DNA of 16,770 nucleotides from Deltaproteobacteria bacterium (GCA_016934135.1 JAFGTK010000353.1:1-16770); one strand, 5' to 3'; positions 5,790 to 15,400 are shown, numbered from the stretch's first letter. Numbers and translations are program-made. Notes: generated from the sequence alone by a model not told the origin.

Positions 5790-8555
5790 TTATATCCATG
5801 TATCCTGGCGGCCAGGCCCGGTTGCAGGCTGCTGTTTTGCCAGGTTCACCAGATCCGGCCAGGCAACCACCAGGCTGTTGTAGGCCCGTGCCTCCTGTGC
5901 CCACTTTTTGCGCTCGCAGATCGAATAGAGCCGGTATGCCAGGTTTCGGGCAGCCTCGCCCAGAGCCCCCACCTTTTTCAAAAGGATCGCTGCCGCCTCT
6001 TCACTGCCTGCATCCACCAGCTTTTTTATAAGATGTTGGGTCACCTCCCAGATGGTGAGCCGTTTGTCCGTTACCGGGTCCCAGGTATCTGATAGTTCTC
6101 CTCGGCCAAGCAGGCGGACCTTCCCGCTTTTTGAGAAGAGAAAACCCGCCTCAACCAGCCCGGAAACCGATGTGTTCTTTGCCGTGCTCAGGGTCTCGGC
6201 AATGCCATAAGGCCCGTCGTTCATACTGTACTGCTCGAACCAGGCCAAGGCCCAGCGGGTATCGGCATCATATTCGCCTTCCTGCTCGGCCAGGTATTCA
6301 TCGAGGGCCTGGTTGATCAGCGCCAGGGCATCCCGCACCCGCATGGCAGAACCGTCTGCCTCCAGCACCTTGCTGTACCGGGAAAAGACCGCCATGCCTG
6401 GTCCGATAGCTGCCTGAGCCATGTCCACCGGGGCGATATTGTTCTGCTGAAGTTTCTTGAGCGCAGCCGGCAGCTCTCGTTTCAGGATATTCAGAAAATC
6501 CCGGCGGGTGGTCATGGAGGCCTCAACAGGACGTTTTCTACAGACCAGTATGATTGAAGATGCAAGGGCATTCGAACCCATCGCAATCTGCCTAGTTTTC
6601 ATCTCTGTTCGCATCGGCCAGGTACCGCTGACGGAGAAACCGGCGCTAAGTACAGCTTCTAGGAAGGTTTCCCAACCTGTGCTGGCAGAGCCATTACTTA
6701 CGCTTTCAGACTGTTTGAATGCATAATAGATGGTAACGGGAAATGCAGGGTGCGACTGTTCATACAGCCGCTGCATTGCCTGTGTCATACCGTCGAGAAA
6801 GAACGTCTCTGCTTTTTCCTTGCTGCCGTGACGGTAGTGTGTGGCAACCAGTTCATCTGCTTTTGGTACAACAAGAGTCACAAAGAGATCTGGGAAAATA
6901 GGCTTTAGCGAACGACGCAACCATACATAGAAAAAGTCAGATAGATCGGCATACCCAATGTTGTCATAATAGGGAGGATCTGTTGAGACTATCTTCATAT
7001 TGGAGATATCTTGGGTTGCTGCATCTTTTTGATCGCACGATCCCAGTGTAGATGGTTGCATCCAGTTAAGAGGGTTACATGCGTAGAAAACAGCAGCATC
7101 AACACTGCCCGTAGCAATACCAAGAAAGTTTGGTTCTGCGAAGTCCCAAATCATTGGTAAAGCTTGACGGCCAAAACAATGTTGAGCTTTTTCACCAACA
7201 CTATTCCATCGAACAAGGCTATTGCCTGTCATTGTCATACGATCAACCGCAAATGCCAAATACACCGCCACCGCATCACCATACGCAGTAGCACCGTTTC
7301 CGCCATCATTGAGGCCGATGCGGTCATCTCTCAACCCTGCAGCCTTGGCATCCCTGATCACTCTGTCTCGGGCCTCCAGCACCAGGTCGGAGAAGGTCGT
7401 CAGGGCCACAAGCTGGCGAGAGGTGAAGAGGTCAGCAAAAGTATTCATTCCATAATTTGGAGTCTTGAAATCCCGTGGATTAACCGGCAATTCATAGTCG
7501 GGCTTCCATTCCGGCTTTGCTGAACGGGCTATCTTCTCCATTTCCTCGGTTGGCTCAAGATATATCCTTCCGCGATTTCCCTCTGCAACCACTGCCATTA
7601 GCCGTTCACCCATTCTTCCTTCTTTACCCTCTGTGCGAACATGCGGGAACGGCACCGGGGTACCACAGCACAGACAGGTCGCACCCTGGCGGTTGACTGT
7701 ACCTTCCCGCGGTTTGCCCGTACCTCTTCTCACCTTGAATTCATAGCGATTGCCCTGAATGACCGGCTCCACCCATGCCTGCCTGTCCTTCTTGGTTGAA
7801 AGGGCAAATGATCTCACCAGCGGCATCTGTGCCCCGCAGGCCGGGTTCGGGCATTTCACGGTCCTGGCCCACAGCCAGGCGATCACGGTTGCCTCGCCGC
7901 CGCCGTTTTCCTCGGGCAGCTTCACCTTGGGGTACAGGTGCCCGATGCGTTTTTGTGCCTCATCGCTCATCCACTGGCCATAGTACCGGACATCCTCGGC
8001 CAGCCCCTGCGCACCTTTCCATGCATAGCTCTTTTTTGCCTTTTCATCGTGAGGCCGAACCGGCGGCCTGCCAGCAAACTTTGGCGGGATTTCGATCATG
8101 GCCTTGGTGATGAGCACTGCTACCGGGTTCAGGTCGCTTCCGTGGGCCTCCAGACCGAGCCGCTGGGCCTCAAGTGGTATGGAACCGCCGCCGCAGAACG
8201 GGTCGTACACGGGCGGCGGATTGTCGCCGGTGTATTTCCTGATCTCTGCCCTGGCCTTTTCCAGCACAGTCTCATTATTGGTATTTTCCCATTTCACCAT
8301 CTCTTCGATGATACCGAAGAGCCGCTGTCGCTCCCTGTCCTGATCCTCTTCCGTGGGAAACTTCTCCGGATGGCTCGACGGGTCGTCAACGATCTGGGCA
8401 AAAAGCACGGCCCGGCACGCAGCCAGAGGCCGCCTGGCCCACCACAGGTGCAGCGTGCTTGGATGCCCATGCCGGATGGACTTTTCCCGTGCAGATTCCT
8501 TGTTGATGGCATCCAGGGGCAGTGCCACTTCTATGATTTTCTTTTTGGTGATCAT
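5790..8555 (-). CDS. DUF1156 zinc-ribbon DNA methyltransferase (adenine-specific type), 921 aa
   Basis: Predicted S-adenosylmethionine-dependent amino-methyltransferase of the DUF1156/COG1743 family (adenine-specific DNA methylase with Zn ribbon). The N-terminus is the canonical DUF1156 block (VALPLDAINKESAREKSIRH, then LHLWWARRPLAACRA, residues 10-48). The SAM-binding motif is YDPFCGGGSIPLEA (127-140). The catalytic motif is DPPYYDNIGY (526-535), typical of N6-adenine or N4-cytosine enzymes. A zinc-ribbon candidate lies between them: CPNPAC (235-240) paired with CLCC (294-297). The nearly 400-residue distance between SAM and DPPY motifs is an insertion containing the ribbon and probably target-recognition segments. 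The start at 8555 overlaps the upstream stop by 4 bp (ATGA) and has AAGGAG 7 nt before it. It probably supplies the self-marking activity of the cassette. Confidence 0.93.
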   Translation of the reverse strand: MITKKKIIEVALPLDAINKESAREKSIRHGHPSTLHLWWARRPLAACRAVLFAQIVDDPSSHPEKFPTEEDQDRERQRLFGIIEEMVKWENTNNETVLEKARAEIRKYTGDNPPPVYDPFCGGGSIPLEAQRLGLEAHGSDLNPVAVLITKAMIEIPPKFAGRPPVRPHDEKAKKSYAWKGAQGLAEDVRYYGQWMSDEAQKRIGHLYPKVKLPEENGGGEATVIAWLWARTVKCPNPACGAQMPLVRSFALSTKKDRQAWVEPVIQGNRYEFKVRRGTGKPREGTVNRQGATCLCCGTPVPFPHVRTEGKEGRMGERLMAVVAEGNRGRIYLEPTEEMEKIARSAKPEWKPDYELPVNPRDFKTPNYGMNTFADLFTSRQLVALTTFSDLVLEARDRVIRDAKAAGLRDDRIGLNDGGNGATAYGDAVAVYLAFAVDRMTMTGNSLVRWNSVGEKAQHCFGRQALPMIWDFAEPNFLGIATGSVDAAVFYACNPLNWMQPSTLGSCDQKDAATQDISNMKIVSTDPPYYDNIGYADLSDFFYVWLRRSLKPIFPDLFVTLVVPKADELVATHYRHGSKEKAETFFLDGMTQAMQRLYEQSHPAFPVTIYYAFKQSESVSNGSASTGWETFLEAVLSAGFSVSGTWPMRTEMKTRQIAMGSNALASSIILVCRKRPVEASMTTRRDFLNILKRELPAALKKLQQNNIAPVDMAQAAIGPGMAVFSRYSKVLEADGSAMRVRDALALINQALDEYLAEQEGEYDADTRWALAWFEQYSMNDGPYGIAETLSTAKNTSVSGLVEAGFLFSKSGKVRLLGRGELSDTWDPVTDKRLTIWEVTQHLIKKLVDAGSEEAAAILLKKVGALGEAARNLAYRLYSICERKKWAQEARAYNSLVVAWPDLVNLAKQQPATGPGRQDTWI

Positions 8556-10207
8556 GGCGTCTCCTTCTTATTAAGGACTTTATCTACTTCTTCTACCGGA
8601 TCACCTGCAATAATTCGGTAGACCAATTCGCATCTATCCCGCGACTCCATAGGGACAAACTCTATCCGGTCAATGAGCTCGAGTTCTGCACGGCATCGGT
8701 TCTTGATACCACGTGAGTCTAGTCCGCGGCTTAATGCATCGTCCGCAACATTCATTGCATCTATCAGTTCTTCCTCTGGCACTTTCAGCCCGCGGAAGAA
8801 ATAATTGTCTGTCAGGGCCTTTCTTGGGAAAACAGCAATGTCTTTCAGCAGCGAATATGCCTGCCCCCAGGGGGATGCCAGGGCGCTGTCCGTTCGCACA
8901 AAACGTAGAGATGAATAGGATAGTTTTGGGGTGAACTGTGCTGTCTGGGCTTTTTCCAGCCTTTCCTTAAGGCTTTTTGTTACCATGGTGATAATCTCGT
9001 CTGTAGCCTGTCCCTGCCTGCCGAGGGCTCCATACATGGCATTGATATCTCCAATGAGGTCCTTTCGCCTCGACTCGATGAAGGCATTAACATCGCCTTT
9101 CAGCAGATCTTTTACGAGCTTCTTGCCCTCCACGTTCAGGCGTCTCAACTCTGATTCGAACAATCCACGCGCCGAAAACGGCATCCATCGCATGTTATCA
9201 GCCAGACCGAATGTGAACTTTGTGAGCAATGTACGCACACCTTGCCTGCGTCTCTCGATCTCCTTGAGAGTCTTCTCGTCGATTATGGATACACGTGCAT
9301 TAACCCTCCGAGTCACAGCGCCTTTTTGGAGCTCTGATACGTCACCGAAAATCCTTGGATCTATAGGGGCATCCAGCGGGGGAATCCGGCTCATCTTGTC
9401 TATGCTCACCAGGGATCCCTTTTCATAAATCTTTGCTACAAATTCTGAAAGCCTATCAAGTTTTGTAAGGCCTATCTCATCTGTGGGCGGAGGCATCTCC
9501 TTACCGTCTTCCGAGATGATCGCGACATCACCAGACTCAGGATCGACACGAACATTAGTATGTTGCATGCTTTCAACAATCTTGGAATCGGAGCATTCGA
9601 GGAGATAATCCTGCCACATTTTAGCTCCCTCCTCTGTCCCTTCAGGAAGAACAAGATTAGGAATAAGCGGCACACCACCGGAGGTAATGTCTGCTGATTT
9701 CCCCCACAGCCAGTTGAAATAGGATCTGAAGGAATCTACCAGGACAGGATCTGCTTTAAATACAACCGCTGCATGACCATTAGGGAAAGGCTTAAGTCCG
9801 AGATCCTCATAAAGCCCTGTAACCATGTGAACCACATCTTTATCATGTTCCAAGAAACAAAGTGTGCTTGGTGTACGGTCGGTAACACGTTCAAGAGGCT
9901 TAATATGTATGACCAGCCTTCCATCAGCACGAAGAACAAGATCTTCAAGACAGGAAAGATCCTTTTCCCTGGTTGCACAGGCAGGATAAACCGTTACGAT
10001 GAGTCGAATGTTGAGGCTATCGTTCCGGGCAAGGCATGATTCGAGAACTTCCACACCTTGAACAGTCAGCACTGACACAATCCCAAACATGGAATTCGCT
10101 GACACTGCCAGAGAATCGAATGGGGGCTGATCTTGATAGTCACATATTCCTTCGATCACTCGTGGCTCCGGCCATATAAATGGGGGGGATGGGGTTATTT
10201 CCTTCAT
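8552..10207 (-). CDS. Unrecognised 551-aa cassette protein, possible degenerate PLD-like N-terminus
   Basis: No confident family assignment. Residues 30-175 have the alternating strand/helix look of a phospholipase-D-like half: FGIVSVLTVQGVEVLESCLA, then LNIRLIVTVYP, a strand GRLVIHIKPL (96-105), and a closing region ending FRSYFNWLWGKSADIT (170-185). No canonical HxK(x4)D follows either HIK (101-103) or HDK (121-123), so if it is PLD-like it is probably inactive or much altered. Residues 250-551 are largely helical and charged (EKTLKEIERRRQGVRTLLTK, ELRRLNVEGKKLVKDLLKG), fitting a protein- or nucleic-acid-binding scaffold. It overlaps the gene before it (10204-10207) and after it (8552-8555) by ATGA, so it is made in step with the 165-aa protein and the methyltransferase and may form a complex with them. 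A PLD protein (DrmC) occurs in DISARM, which makes the resemblance worth testing. Confidence 0.85.
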   Translation of the reverse strand: MKEITPSPPFIWPEPRVIEGICDYQDQPPFDSLAVSANSMFGIVSVLTVQGVEVLESCLARNDSLNIRLIVTVYPACATREKDLSCLEDLVLRADGRLVIHIKPLERVTDRTPSTLCFLEHDKDVVHMVTGLYEDLGLKPFPNGHAAVVFKADPVLVDSFRSYFNWLWGKSADITSGGVPLIPNLVLPEGTEEGAKMWQDYLLECSDSKIVESMQHTNVRVDPESGDVAIISEDGKEMPPPTDEIGLTKLDRLSEFVAKIYEKGSLVSIDKMSRIPPLDAPIDPRIFGDVSELQKGAVTRRVNARVSIIDEKTLKEIERRRQGVRTLLTKFTFGLADNMRWMPFSARGLFESELRRLNVEGKKLVKDLLKGDVNAFIESRRKDLIGDINAMYGALGRQGQATDEIITMVTKSLKERLEKAQTAQFTPKLSYSSLRFVRTDSALASPWGQAYSLLKDIAVFPRKALTDNYFFRGLKVPEEELIDAMNVADDALSRGLDSRGIKNRCRAELELIDRIEFVPMESRDRCELVYRIIAGDPVEEVDKVLNKKETP

Positions 10208-10701
10208 AATATATCCTCATGTGTACAGGAAGGCTGCATTGCTGGTAGGGTCATTTCCAGAAAGTACTGATAGACCGCGCCTGCTGCTTTATCAGGCGAT
10301 GTACATGGTATACCTCCCAAAGCTCGTAAAACATTCCGGACGAACTCATTTTCCCTTAACAACTGTGGAACAAGATCATGGTAAACGAACTGCCCCCACA
10401 TTTGTTCAAGTTTTGTCCCGTTGTCGCAAAAGAGCTGCATCTGAGGGTCATACCGCTCATCACGATACCGCTTGCACACATACTGCCATGCAGGTATCAA
10501 AGGGCTTAGATCCACTCTTGTCTGAAAGCCAAACTTCCTCAACTGATCAATTGCCGACCCGTTGATTTCAACCAACTCTGCTGAGCGGAGGAACCTGTTG
10601 CGACAGTGCATGAAAAGACTGGTCAATGCTTGAACGGCATGTTCTTCTTGTATCCTCTTCAATTCTTCATGCATAATGCTATCGCGCTCCATGTTTTTCA
10701 C
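10204..10701 (-). CDS. Unrecognised 165-aa cassette protein
   Basis: I do not recognise a family. The protein is predicted helical and soluble, with aromatic patches (LIPAWQYVCKRYRDERY, MWGQFVYHDLVPQLL) and no membrane segment. It is the first gene after the internal control region, and its stop overlaps the start of the 551-aa gene (ATGA at 10204-10207), so a tight partnership with that protein is likely. The start is uncertain. The longest form uses GTG at 10701 (residues then read KNMERDSIMHEELKR). ATG at 10692 and ATG at 10674 are in frame, and only the last has a GGAG some 12 nt upstream; none has an ideal ribosome site. A small helical subunit or adaptor of the modification/ATPase complex is the most that can be inferred. 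Confidence 0.8.
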   Translation of the reverse strand: MKNMERDSIMHEELKRIQEEHAVQALTSLFMHCRNRFLRSAELVEINGSAIDQLRKFGFQTRVDLSPLIPAWQYVCKRYRDERYDPQMQLFCDNGTKLEQMWGQFVYHDLVPQLLRENEFVRNVLRALGGIPCTSPDKAAGAVYQYFLEMTLPAMQPSCTHEDIL

Positions 10702-10883
10702 TGCCGCATGTTAAATGGACTCGACAATCAAGGGGAGAATGCCGATTATACCAACGAATAACCCCGCCGGTGATAGGATCACTGGATTCACACATCGATC
10801 GGGTAGGTTCCCGCAATAGTTGCCATCCGGGTTTACGATTACAGCGAATTGGTTGACGATTAGTTTACGATTACAGCACATCT
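10702..10883 (-). promoter_or_regulatory. Internal control region between the two halves of the cassette
   Basis: This is the only long gap in the cassette (182 bp). On the minus strand a perfect TATAAT lies at 10750-10745, predicting transcription start near 10738. The -35 position (about 10768-10773) is poor, but it is covered by the dyad GTGAT-AGG-ATCAC (10770-10782, with flanking CC/GG matches at 10767-10785). A weak -35 under a dyad is typical of regulator-dependent promoters. Further upstream are two identical 15-bp direct repeats. This argues for separate control of the 165-aa gene and the methyltransferase/ATPase genes that follow. Confidence 0.55.
10831..10877. repeat. Pair of 15-bp direct repeats in the control region
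   Basis: GTTTACGATTACAGC occurs at 10831-10845 and again, identical, at 10863-10877, a 32-bp period (about three helical turns, so the same DNA face). A partial third copy, GACGATTA, sits between them at about 10854-10861. They lie 80-130 bp upstream of the TATAAT. Candidate binding sites for a regulator, possibly the winged-helix protein encoded just upstream. Confidence 0.6.
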
Positions 10884-12455
10884 TTATTCACTGCCTTCTT
10901 TGCTTAGGGATTTACCATGGTCGAGCACTTCCTTGAGTCGGTATCGTGTGGATCGCCCCGAACCCACCTTTTCAGCAAGACCCATTTCAACTAATTTTCT
11001 AAAATCCTTAGACGTAATTGGGCGCGTTATACCAAACTCTCCTTCACATTGCCTGCTGGTGAGTTCTTTACCTTCAACAAGCCATCGTACCATCTGACGT
11101 TGTCGCTCATTCAACTGCGCCTCCTCCGTCGGGGTAACAAGAAGGCGATCTTTCGGTACGCGGATGCGCTCGATATCCTCACCCGGCCCCGGGAAGGCAA
11201 CCTGAAAATAGCCGGTGTCGGTTCCGATGAGCGGTTGATCGAGCCCGTGGTTGAGCATCTGGTCATGCATCCGGCGAAAGCCGCTTCCTCGCTCCTCTAT
11301 ACGATGGAAATACGAAAGGTTTTGCGCCAGGACCGGGTTGCGCGAGCAGGGCCGGTATCTTCCACTTCTGAGTTTTGCAAGGGTGATAGGGGCCGGAGGA
11401 AGGCCTGGACTCAGTACGACGACACGATCTGCAAAAACCTCGAGTATGATCTTGCGACCTGCATCTTCGTAGAGGCGATGGGCCACGGCGTTGACCAGTG
11501 CTTCTCGCAGGGCTTCGGTCGGGTATTCGTCGAGCCGCACACGGTTAAGCCCCACAATGCGCATGGGGTGGCGGGTGTTGCGGTCGATAAAGGCAATTGC
11601 GCGCTCTATGGCAAGGGGCATGGGGCCGCGGATGTCCTCATGATCGCGCGGGTCTCCATCAGGCTTGCTGCCACGGTAGGCATCAGCCAGAATCCGGCAT
11701 TGGGGAAAAACCGCCGAGGGGTCTTTTGCCAAAAGGACAATCCCTGCCGCAGTGGCATAGTGGATGCCTGAAGTCGGATCATACCACGCAAGCCCTCTCT
11801 GCATTGCGCATGCAAGAATATCGGCTTCAGTCAGGGAACCTGGCTCACACTGTTGAGTCATGGCGATGAGGCGGCGTGCCGTATCCAGATCAAGATCCTG
11901 CCACCCGATACGATTGAGCGGCTTGGATTCAAAGGGAGATGTAGCCTCGATAGTCTGCACGGCAATGCGGTCTTCGTCTGTAGTAGACGCAATGCCGAAA
12001 CGCTCCAGCAGAAGCCTTGCCAAAGCTGCACGAACCTCTTTCTGAAGCTCTATGACATTATTGAAACGTTTGTACTTTGGCCCGTCTTTGTCCAGCTCTG
12101 CAAGCAGCTCTGCTGTGCCATCTTCGCGCTTCAGGCTTCGTTCTCCCCTGATGAATGCCAGGATGGGCAGGGACATCTCCTTTGCACGCCGGTACTCGGC
12201 ATGCGTGATGGACAGATCACCTACGCGTGTTCCGTATTCCACGCCCACTATGAGCAGGTAAACCTGGCATCCAGCCAGAGAATGCAGGCAGCCCTCAAGC
12301 GCCTTGTGTGGAGAAGCGGGTTCGAATTCATAGAGCACGGGCGTGCAGTGTGTGGACAGGAATTGGTCGGTATTTACCAGGTTCTGTACGATAAGCCGTT
12401 CATCTTCAAGCTCTTTCTGTACCGAGCTTACAAAGACCTTGAGCTTGTCCGTCAT
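10884..12455 (-). CDS. DUF4062, GHKL-type ATPase and winged-helix regulator-like protein, 523 aa
   Basis: Three parts are visible. Residues 1-110 are a DUF4062 domain: KVFVSSVQKELEDER at 6-20, then YLLIVGVEYGTR (76-87) and an ITHAEYRRAKEMSLPILAFI run. Residues about 190-430 match the second half of the COG2865-type predicted regulators: GIVLLAKDP, PLAIERAIAFI, and the GHKL ATP-site N-box EALVNAVAHR (328-337) with SPG (349-351) and ERGSGFRR (398-405). Residues 449-507 form a winged helix (RQRQMVRWLVEG, FRKLVEMGLAEKVGSGRSTR). The AlbA-like domain that usually comes first in COG2865 proteins is replaced by DUF4062. The start overlaps the helicase stop (ATGA, 12452-12455). It could sense a ligand or nucleotide and regulate the cassette, perhaps at the adjoining control region, or act as an effector; which of these is not visible. 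Confidence 0.88.
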   Translation of the reverse strand: MTDKLKVFVSSVQKELEDERLIVQNLVNTDQFLSTHCTPVLYEFEPASPHKALEGCLHSLAGCQVYLLIVGVEYGTRVGDLSITHAEYRRAKEMSLPILAFIRGERSLKREDGTAELLAELDKDGPKYKRFNNVIELQKEVRAALARLLLERFGIASTTDEDRIAVQTIEATSPFESKPLNRIGWQDLDLDTARRLIAMTQQCEPGSLTEADILACAMQRGLAWYDPTSGIHYATAAGIVLLAKDPSAVFPQCRILADAYRGSKPDGDPRDHEDIRGPMPLAIERAIAFIDRNTRHPMRIVGLNRVRLDEYPTEALREALVNAVAHRLYEDAGRKIILEVFADRVVVLSPGLPPAPITLAKLRSGRYRPCSRNPVLAQNLSYFHRIEERGSGFRRMHDQMLNHGLDQPLIGTDTGYFQVAFPGPGEDIERIRVPKDRLLVTPTEEAQLNERQRQMVRWLVEGKELTSRQCEGEFGITRPITSKDFRKLVEMGLAEKVGSGRSTRYRLKEVLDHGKSLSKEGSE

Positions 12456-15400
12456 CGAGGCGGCTCCCCCTTTGCCAGGAGCTCAGCCAGGTTGTAGTTC
12501 ACGCTCGTAACCTCAAAGTCGGGTTCTTTGGTGAATGGCCTGCGAACATAGGTGACAGTGCAGCCGTTGTAGATATTTCCGTATGGCTCAGCATTCTCGC
12601 CGGTCTTCCATGGGTCGGCATCATTGAAGGTGTCTGTTGGCGGCACCTCCACCAGTGCCAGGATGAAATCATCGGGTTTGTTCAAGGCTGTAAGGATCTC
12701 GTTCTTACTCACCGTTACTGTCGCAGCACCTGCAATTCTTCCCTTGACCTCGATGAAACGCAGCTTGCCTTTGCCGTCTTTCATGATGGATTCGATGTCA
12801 TAACCGCACTTGTCTGTACTTACATCTCTGGGTGAATTCCCCAGAGCATTTTCTGCAGCAATGACTGCATGCATTGCCGCCTCTTCTACGCGTTTTGTTT
12901 CATGAGCAAAAATGGAAGGTTCTGCCTTGCGGATACCTCGCAGCCTTGCCAGCAGACCACCCGGTATAATAAGCGCACCGCCGATGATCACAGGGGGCAA
13001 CGGCGAGACCTGTCGCTCTCTATCAAGCTCTTTCAGGCGTTTTTCCAGCCTTGTCTGCAATTCGTCTGCCCGTGCACGGGCCTTGCCGGAGTTTATCCTG
13101 GCATTCGTCTTGCCAGCCAGTTCCTGGGCCTTTAGTTCATTTGCCCTGTGGTCCCAGTGGGAGATTTCTTTGGTAAGCCTGTCCTTTACCGCACTAACGG
13201 TCTTTGCGACCATTTCCTCCTTACGCTTCCTGACCTCATCAAAGTGCTGCTTCACAAGGTTTGTGATGGCATATGTAGTAGCCTTCGATTCAAGATCACT
13301 CTTGAGCCAACCCTGCTCTAACTCTTCTGAGACAAGAGAATATTCTTCTTCAGATAGCGGCCGGTAATTAAGATATGGCGCATATCCGGCATTCTTTAAT
13401 TTGCTGTTCTCATCCATTTCCACAAACTGGAGCCGTTTAGAAACTATTCTTCTGTTCCCGTGCTTGTCCACCCTGGCATCCTGGATGGAATGATCAAGGT
13501 AGAATAAGACCCTTATGTCTTCGCTGGTATCGTTTTCATCCAGGAACACTGCTCCCTGCTTTAACAGATCACGGTATCGCTCTTTGACCAGATCGATGGT
13601 GGCATCTAGTAACGGATGGCCCGGACATATAAATTCAGCAAGGGGTTTGCCGGAGATCGTGATAAGATCTTTTTCAAAGCAGATCCTTTCATACCTTGGA
13701 AGTACCGGGTAGCCATGACCGATCATCCGGTCGCGGGACCTGATAAGACTCGGTACATGTTTGATCTCATAGCGTTTTGGTTCACGTTCCCGTACTGTTC
13801 CGCCCAGTAGTCTAAATGCCTCTAAAAAGAACGATGCAATGAAGTGAGGCTGCAAACGCCTTGCTTCGGCACGCTCCATCTCTTCACGGATCTTGAAAAC
13901 CTTGCTGGCATCCATGGATTCATGTGCCAGGGCCTTATCATCAAGGAGGGTTTGCAGCCGGTCGCGGTCCAGTGCATTCTCCACCTGCTGGGTAAGCCTG
14001 GCCTTAACTTCCGGTTTATCCCCATAACGGATGGCCTGTATGAGAAGTTCCCGTAATTCTTTCCCACCTATTGCCTTTCCGAGCACATCAAAAACAGCAC
14101 CACCCAGTGCAGAGCGTTCTGTCTCCAGCTTTCTTAAAAGCGTGCGGTACACATCTCCCTCGCGTGTTTCTTCCGCCACAAGGTTCCACAGGTGGCAGAC
14201 CTCACTCTGCCCGATACGGTGGACCCTGCCAAAGCGCTGTTCAATGCGGTTTGGATTCCACGGCAGATCGTAATTCACCATAAGATGCGCCCTTTGAAGG
14301 TTGATACCTTCCCCGGCAGCATCGGTAGCCACAAGAACCAATACATTTTTATCCTGTTTAAAACCTTCTTCCGCCTTTTTCCGGTCTTCTCTGCCCATGC
14401 CGCCATGAATGTTAATAACGGATTCAGCCCTGCCCAGAAGAGTTCTGATACGGGTTGTGAGATAATTCAGGGTATCTCGATGCTCGGTAAAGATGATGAG
14501 CTTTCTCCTTGCACCACTGGGATCGAACATATCGTTATTATCCTGAAGTAGCTTAGATAATTCTTCCCATTTCTTGTCGGTTCCGCTGTTTCGTACCCGC
14601 AACGCCAAGTCTTCCAATCTCTTGAGTATATCAATCTCTATCTTCAGTTCAGCGATAGTCTGCGCTGCTGTGGCCTTGTCAATAATTTCATCTTCTATCT
14701 CTTCAACCTCGGCATCTGTTGCATCTTCAAGGTCTTCGAAATATTCTTCGTTGAGCGTTTTAAATTGCCCGGCTTCCGCAATGCGTGCCTGCTCACCCCT
14801 TTTCAGAAGTTCTTCCTCCCGAAGTCGCCTTTCCAGGCGTTCCCGCCTGCGAAGCAGAGACTTGTATATAGCTTCAGGGGAAGAGGCGAGACGGCGTTGA
14901 AGAATGGTCAGTGCAAACCCTATTGTCCCTCTTCTGCCGTCATTCTCAAGGGCATCAGCACGATTGAACTCTTCGCGGACGTAGTTTGTGACTTCTTCAT
15001 AGAGCCCTGCTTCCAGATCGGAGAGCTTATATCCTACTGTATATGCCAGGCGTTCAGGAAATAATGGAGTTCCATCGAATTTCAGCAGCTTCTCCTTGAC
15101 CATTCTTCTCATTAGGTCGGAGGTATCTACAACGTGAACACCATCTCGGAACTTGCCTTCAAATCTGTCGCCATCGAGTAAGGCCAGGAAAAGCTGAAAG
15201 TCTTCTTCTTTGCCGTTATGGGGGGTAGCAGTCATTAAAAGAAAATGACGGGTCAATCCGGAGATAAGTTTTCCAAGTTTGTATCGCTTTGTCTCCTTGA
15301 TCTCTTTTCCAAAAAATGATGCCGACATCTTGTGCGCCTCATCACACACGACAAGATCCCAATCAGACTGCAAAAGCTTTGCTTGGACATCCTCATTTCT

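Noticed and set aside
5480..6031. 183-codon plus-strand frame across the DUF499/methyltransferase junction
   Set aside because: Antisense shadow of two strongly recognised genes; low-complexity, proline-rich translation.
7938..8621. 227-codon plus-strand frame
   Set aside because: Antisense to the conserved DUF1156 N-terminal domain, which is unmistakable on the minus strand.
10831..10877. Possible start of a CRISPR array from two identical 15-mers with a 32-bp period
   Set aside because: Only two full short copies, no dyad in the repeat, no cas genes; better explained as regulator sites.
11049..11771. 240-codon plus-strand frame
   Set aside because: Antisense to the GHKL ATPase part of the DUF4062 protein; no family match in the plus frame.
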